Of a stretch of DNA of 48,500 bases, positions 44,895 to 48,500 are shown piece after piece. Source of the DNA: Russula earlei (Eukaryota; Basidiomycota; Agaricomycetes; Russulales; Russulaceae); the NCBI GenBank assembly GCA_025769875.1, contig JAGFNK010000401.1:1-48500 (forward strand), given 5' to 3'. The translations under genes were made by a program, and so were the position numbers. Within the stretch, counting starts at the first letter, position 1, and each line of letters opens with the position of its first letter. The notes below the pieces were generated by a model. It was not told the origin of the DNA. It ran no database searches and was given only the letters and a program-made list of their open reading frames with translations.

Positions 44895-46735
44895 GGTCAG
44901 CAGCGGAAGTGTTGGGAGAGTGGTGATAGCCCTCTGGTAATGGAGTAGGAGCAGGGTTTGCGTTAAGCAAGTTGAAACACTGCAGCACTTTCTTTAGATA
45001 TTCAGTCTGGTCCAGATGTATCTGGCCGGACTTGCGTTGAATGTGCATGCATAGAAATTCTTGGGCATTGCCCAGATCTCGACATTCCCAGAGCTTCATG
45101 AAGCGCTCCTTTGTTTTATTGATTTGTTTTTTGTCTGCTCCAAAGAAGAGCACATCATCAACATAGATGATGGCTATAATGCTCTTGTCTTTACTAACAA
45201 AGAGCCCAGAGTCAGACATAAGGCAAATAAGGCTGAGCGAGGCCATGGACTTGTCAAGGGCTTTCCACCATGCAAGTGCCACTTGCTTGAGTCCATATAT
45301 TGCACGTTTAAGGCGCATGACTTTATGCTCTTGGCCTTTTATTTTGAAGCCCTCAGGCTGCTCCATATAGAGCTCTTCATCGAGCTCACCATAGAGAAAG
45401 GCAGTCTTGACATCTAGTCCGCTAATGTGCCAATTTTTGAGCGCTGCGAATGCAATCATCAGGTGGACTGTCTCAAACTGTACCACAGGGTGAGAATATT
45501 TTGTCATAGTCAATGCCTTCTACTTGGGAGAAGCCTTTGGTGACTAGTCTGGCTTTTTTACGACCATCAGACTTAAGGTCGAATACCCATCTATTTTTAA
45601 TTATTTTGCGATCCTTGGGAGGATCGACTAGTTCAAAGACTTTGCGTCTGCAGAGGGATTCCAACTCCTCGCGACAAGCATCTTTCCACTCCTTTTGGAG
45701 TTCACTTGGCATTCGTAGAATGTCCCTAAAGGTCCATTTGCGAATCTTCGCAGTATCAGGTGCTTCCAAAGCCTTTGGTGACTAGTCTGGCTTTTTTACA
45801 ACCATCAGACTTAAGGTCAAATACCCATCTATTTTCAATTATTTTGCGATCCTTGGGAGGATCAACTAGTTCAAAGACTTTGCATCTGTGGAGGGATTCC
45901 AACTCCTTGTGACAAGCATCCTTCCACTCTTTTTGGAGCTCAGTTGGCATTCGCAGAATGTCCCTAAAGGTCCATTCACAAATTTTCGCAGTGTCAGGTG
46001 CTTCTGAACTTAGTGGAACTGCTTGGGTGAGCAGATAGTTCAGAAATTTGACTCCCCCTTCCCTTGCTAGACATAGAATGTCTTCTACCTCATCCTCAGA
46101 GGCTTGCGGTGGTTGATTGTTAAAGATGACAGGAGGGTAAGGGCCTGGTGTGGCCGATCCTGATGTACTATCCTTGCCAGAGCTACCAGGTTGGTTTTCT
46201 GTCATTGTTCTCCATGTGCGTGTGCACTGAATGTCTTTTTCCACTTCTGTGGGGTGTCTGTGTTCACCATAGATGTTGCCAGGATGGGTAGGTACTTTCC
46301 TCAACCGCTGGGACCTTCAAAGAGGTACAGGCCCTTCAATGGGAGGAGGGGACAGTGTAGGAGGGACAAGGTGTCTGCTCACAATCCTCTTCCTTTGGCA
46401 CCTGTATAGGCTGCTCATCATCCTCACTTGCGAGCATAGGGAATGGGTTGTCAACACCAGGAATGGTGTCTTCGACAGGTTGTTGCAGTAGTTCCTCATG
46501 CAGCTCATTAATGCAGGTAGTACCTTTAGTGCATGCTTTGTCGCATTTGGGGTACAGGGTCTCATCATAGAGGGTGGTAGCATTAGTGTAAAGCGTGTTA
46601 TTAGGGAGCCTCATGAAGAGTGAGGCTTTGATCCCCTCAGGGTGACCAAGGTAGATCATTAGTTTGCCCTTAGGCGAAAGCTTATTATTGCCATTTTCAG
46701 CGCACTTGGCAGAGTTTGAATTCCACCCAAATCAG
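44895..46735 (-). pseudogene. Copia pol remnant: region after integrase and reverse transcriptase
   Basis: In minus-strand order one reads KLSPKGKLMIYLGHPEGIKA (the segment after the integrase core), an acidic spacer, then reverse transcriptase: RKVFELVDPPKDRKIIKNRW, ARLVTKGFSQVEGIDYDKIF, LDVKTAFLYGELDEELYMEQ, AIYGLKQV, the active site IIYVDDVLFFG and MHIQRKSGQIHLDQTEYLKK. Several breaks exist: a one-base shift near 45486, a 238-bp tandem duplication (45531-46006), other frame changes upstream, and the solo LTR at its 3' end. Gag, protease and the integrase core are not in the window. It is dead as a unit. Confidence 0.9.
45531..46006 (-). repeat. 238-bp tandem duplication inside the reverse transcriptase gene
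   Basis: Copy A (45531-45768) and copy B (45769-46006) are both 238 bp with no gaps and about 20 substitutions. Both code the same reverse transcriptase segment (WTFRDILRMP ... ARLVTKGF), so the protein motif occurs twice in a row. Most CpG sites of copy A are TpG or CpA in copy B. Confidence 0.95.
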
Positions 46736-48219
46736 CGCAGAAAACCCTCTCAAACGTGTGGAGTGAATATCTCCCTCAAAACAGCTTCAATTCACATAAA
46801 ACTTATTGTCCCTGAATTGCCTGAATGAGGGCTAGGCAGCCCCATTTTTTTCATGAGATTTGAGGTTTGAGTGAGAATTGGTGGAGCTGGACTCAAGCCA
46901 CCTCCACATGTGTATTAGATGAATTACAACTCACAATCACAGTCTATATCTATTATTTTTCCCTCATGTTGTACCCATGGGCTGTCTTGAGGCAGCCCCA
47001 TAGTGTTTTTGACTCAACCATTGTGGTGTGCAACGTCATTTCCCTAATATCATGTGACAGTAGCATGGTCATGTGCCAGGAAGGAGCCCCCCCAGGAAGT
47101 GCACACCTGAGCCCATGGGGCGGTGAAGTGTGTCAAAGAATGCAGAATGACTTCATAAGACTGAAGCTCCAAAGAGGAGGAGCACCTAGCAGGAATGCGA
47201 GAACGTGTTTGTTCATTCGACTGCACTCAGGTTCACAGAGATGATAAGGGAACAACAGGGCAACTTTATTCAAGATGGTAGCAGATACAGGTGGGAACTA
47301 AGGCTAAGGGACAGGAAAAGCACAAAAGACAGGCATATGAAAGGAAATCTAGACGTGAGAAGGGGACCGAAGCTGGACAACTGCAAGGTATTGAGTCATG
47401 GTCTCCAGTGGCTGTGGTAGTGGCGTGTGGCAATTTGTGAAGGATGGCCAAGGCCAGGTGTGGTGACGAGGGGTGTGGTTGAGTCACGATGCAAGGAGGG
47501 GGAGACGATGCAAAGGAGAGGCTGGAGGGGGGATAGGGAGAGTGCTGGTGGGTGGTCGCTTGGGCGCTGATGGTGCTGCCGAACACAATTGCGGGTGGGA
47601 TGATTGGAGAACTTGGATGGCAGATGCGAGGTAGAGGAGCGAGGGGGCATGGAAGTAGAAAGGGAGAGGGAAGACAGCAGCAGGCTGGGAAATGGACGCA
47701 TAGGTGGTGGGCAGATCTCTGACTAACAAAATGAGAGTCTAGTAAAAAAGGGGAGAAAAGCATACTGAAATGTACAGTAGCAACACCATCTGATGGCAAT
47801 GAAGATGGTGGCATGGTACAGGGCTCTTCGGCTGTGCATTGGGACTCATTGGTGCATGGTGAAGGCGGGGGTGTTGAGGGCAAGGGCGTGCTGGCGGTTG
47901 ATGGGGGCGAGGGTGGCATGCTGGCAGCGACGATGATGATGATGTGAGGATGAAGAGGAGATGGCATGAAAGGAATACACACATATGTACTCTTGTAAGC
48001 GATTCGCAGCCAGCCATATAGCTGTGTGTGGGTGAGTTGACATTGAGGCCATGCGCCTTTGCAAATGCGAATGCTGAGTGAGTCAGTGGCACATACACAT
48101 ACGCTTGTTTTTTTTTTGAGTTGCTTCCTTGCTGCCACACATCACTTGGACACTGTACTGTCGCTTCTCACACCCACATCACCTTCACCTAGCCCATTCT
48201 CTTGCTCTTGAGGTTGAAC
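46736..48219. other. Unexplained repeat-like DNA beyond the copia remnant
   Basis: Copia similarity fades at about 46735. The following sequence is poor in CpG and has the motif GGCAGCCCCAT twice (46835-46845 and 46991-47001). From about 47400 to 48000 it is rich in GGTG/GGTGG on the plus strand, so a 290-codon minus-strand frame there (47266-48138) is a low-complexity Pro/Ser/His string that I do not trust as a gene. It may be a degraded transposon of another class plus the promoter of the gene at 48220. Confidence 0.5.
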
Positions 48220-48500
48220 ATGCCATATGCCAACATCTTCAAGTCTGTTGTCCAGCACACTCTGCTTGCGGTCACTTTATGGGTGAGTTTTCTGTCTTTC
48301 AGTCGCAATTCAAGACTGATTCACTTACCAGTGGTTCCGTGGCACAATCTCGGTGCAGGATGAGCACCATGATGCTGCAACCAGGCGAGCTCAATACCTC
48401 AAGTTTGAGCTTTTGTTTGGGTGGCACGCTGACCATTCGGGTGGGAAGGTGGATGAGGGTTGTCGACTGCAAGGCAGTCTTTCTGAGGAATCTGGGGAGA
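48220..48500 (+). CDS. Start of an unrecognised gene, cut by the window edge
   Basis: An ATG at 48220 opens 21 codons (MPYANIFKSVVQHTLLAVTL, then Trp) up to a good donor GTGAGT at 48283. A 49-nt intron with a GACTGATTC branch site ends in CTTACCAG at 48331, and the next exon stays open in phase to the window end (WFRGTISVQDEHHDAATRRA ... YLKFELLFGWHADHSGGKVD). The intron size and signals match the real genes of the window. The family is not recognised. Lying next to repeat DNA, it could belong to a transposon. Only about 77 residues are visible. Confidence 0.5.

Noticed and set aside
47266..48138. A 290-codon minus-strand frame rich in Pro, Ser, His and Thr
   Set aside because: It is the complement of a GGTG-rich low-complexity tract; overlapping frames in the same direction look alike, and it sits in repeat DNA.
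1..48500. CRISPR arrays, bacterial operons, riboswitches, replication origins
   Set aside because: The DNA is eukaryotic with spliceosomal introns throughout; no regularly spaced repeat arrays or bacterial-type signals were seen.

Overview
The window is a stretch of nuclear DNA from a basidiomycete fungus, most likely an Agaricomycete. Most protein genes are split by very short introns (about 46-65 nt, GT-AG, with CTNAY-type branch points 10-25 nt before the acceptor). The gene set is typical of basidiomycetes, and the right side carries a decayed Ty1/copia element. Exon joins given here were made by reading splice sites and checking that reading phase is kept. No alignment or transcript evidence was available.

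Left part (1-17.8 kb): a PhzF-like epimerase fold protein cut by the window edge (-); an unrecognised coiled-coil gene (-); an intron-containing tRNA-Pro; a thiolase for fatty-acid beta-oxidation (+); a 3.7 kb gap without a convincing coding gene but with one compact promoter-like cluster; a Zn2Cys6 transcription factor whose first zinc cysteine is missing (+); another 2.2 kb gap; an LC8 dynein light chain (+); an Axl2-like cadherin-fold membrane protein (-); and an MBD4-type mismatch DNA glycosylase (+) that shares a 203-bp divergent promoter with Axl2.

Middle part (18-30.2 kb): a 16-exon importin-beta family karyopherin (Kap123/importin-4 type, -), a Dcr2-like metallophosphatase (-), a secreted cysteine-rich protein with a CBM19-like tail (-), a BTB/POZ protein (-) and, divergent from it, mitochondrial dihydroorotate dehydrogenase (+).

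Right part (31-42 kb): two unrecognised genes in divergent orientation, 483 bp apart: a 527-residue helical protein (-) and a roughly 1,400-residue protein with a helical head and a very long Ser/Pro/Thr-rich tail (+). These two are the least explained genes here. The second shows a GC-AG intron and a one-base frame conflict. Next is a CBF/Mak21 (Noc1) ribosome biogenesis gene (-).

Repeat zone (42-48.5 kb): a broken copia element lies on the minus strand (LTR, polypurine tract, RNase H, reverse transcriptase). Its pol is interrupted by a 964-bp solo LTR with a perfect 5-bp target duplication. It also contains a 238-bp tandem duplication in which one copy has lost most CpG sites to TpG/CpA, a sign of cytosine methylation damage. 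Beyond it is poorly explained repeat-like DNA and the start of one more gene running off the right edge.
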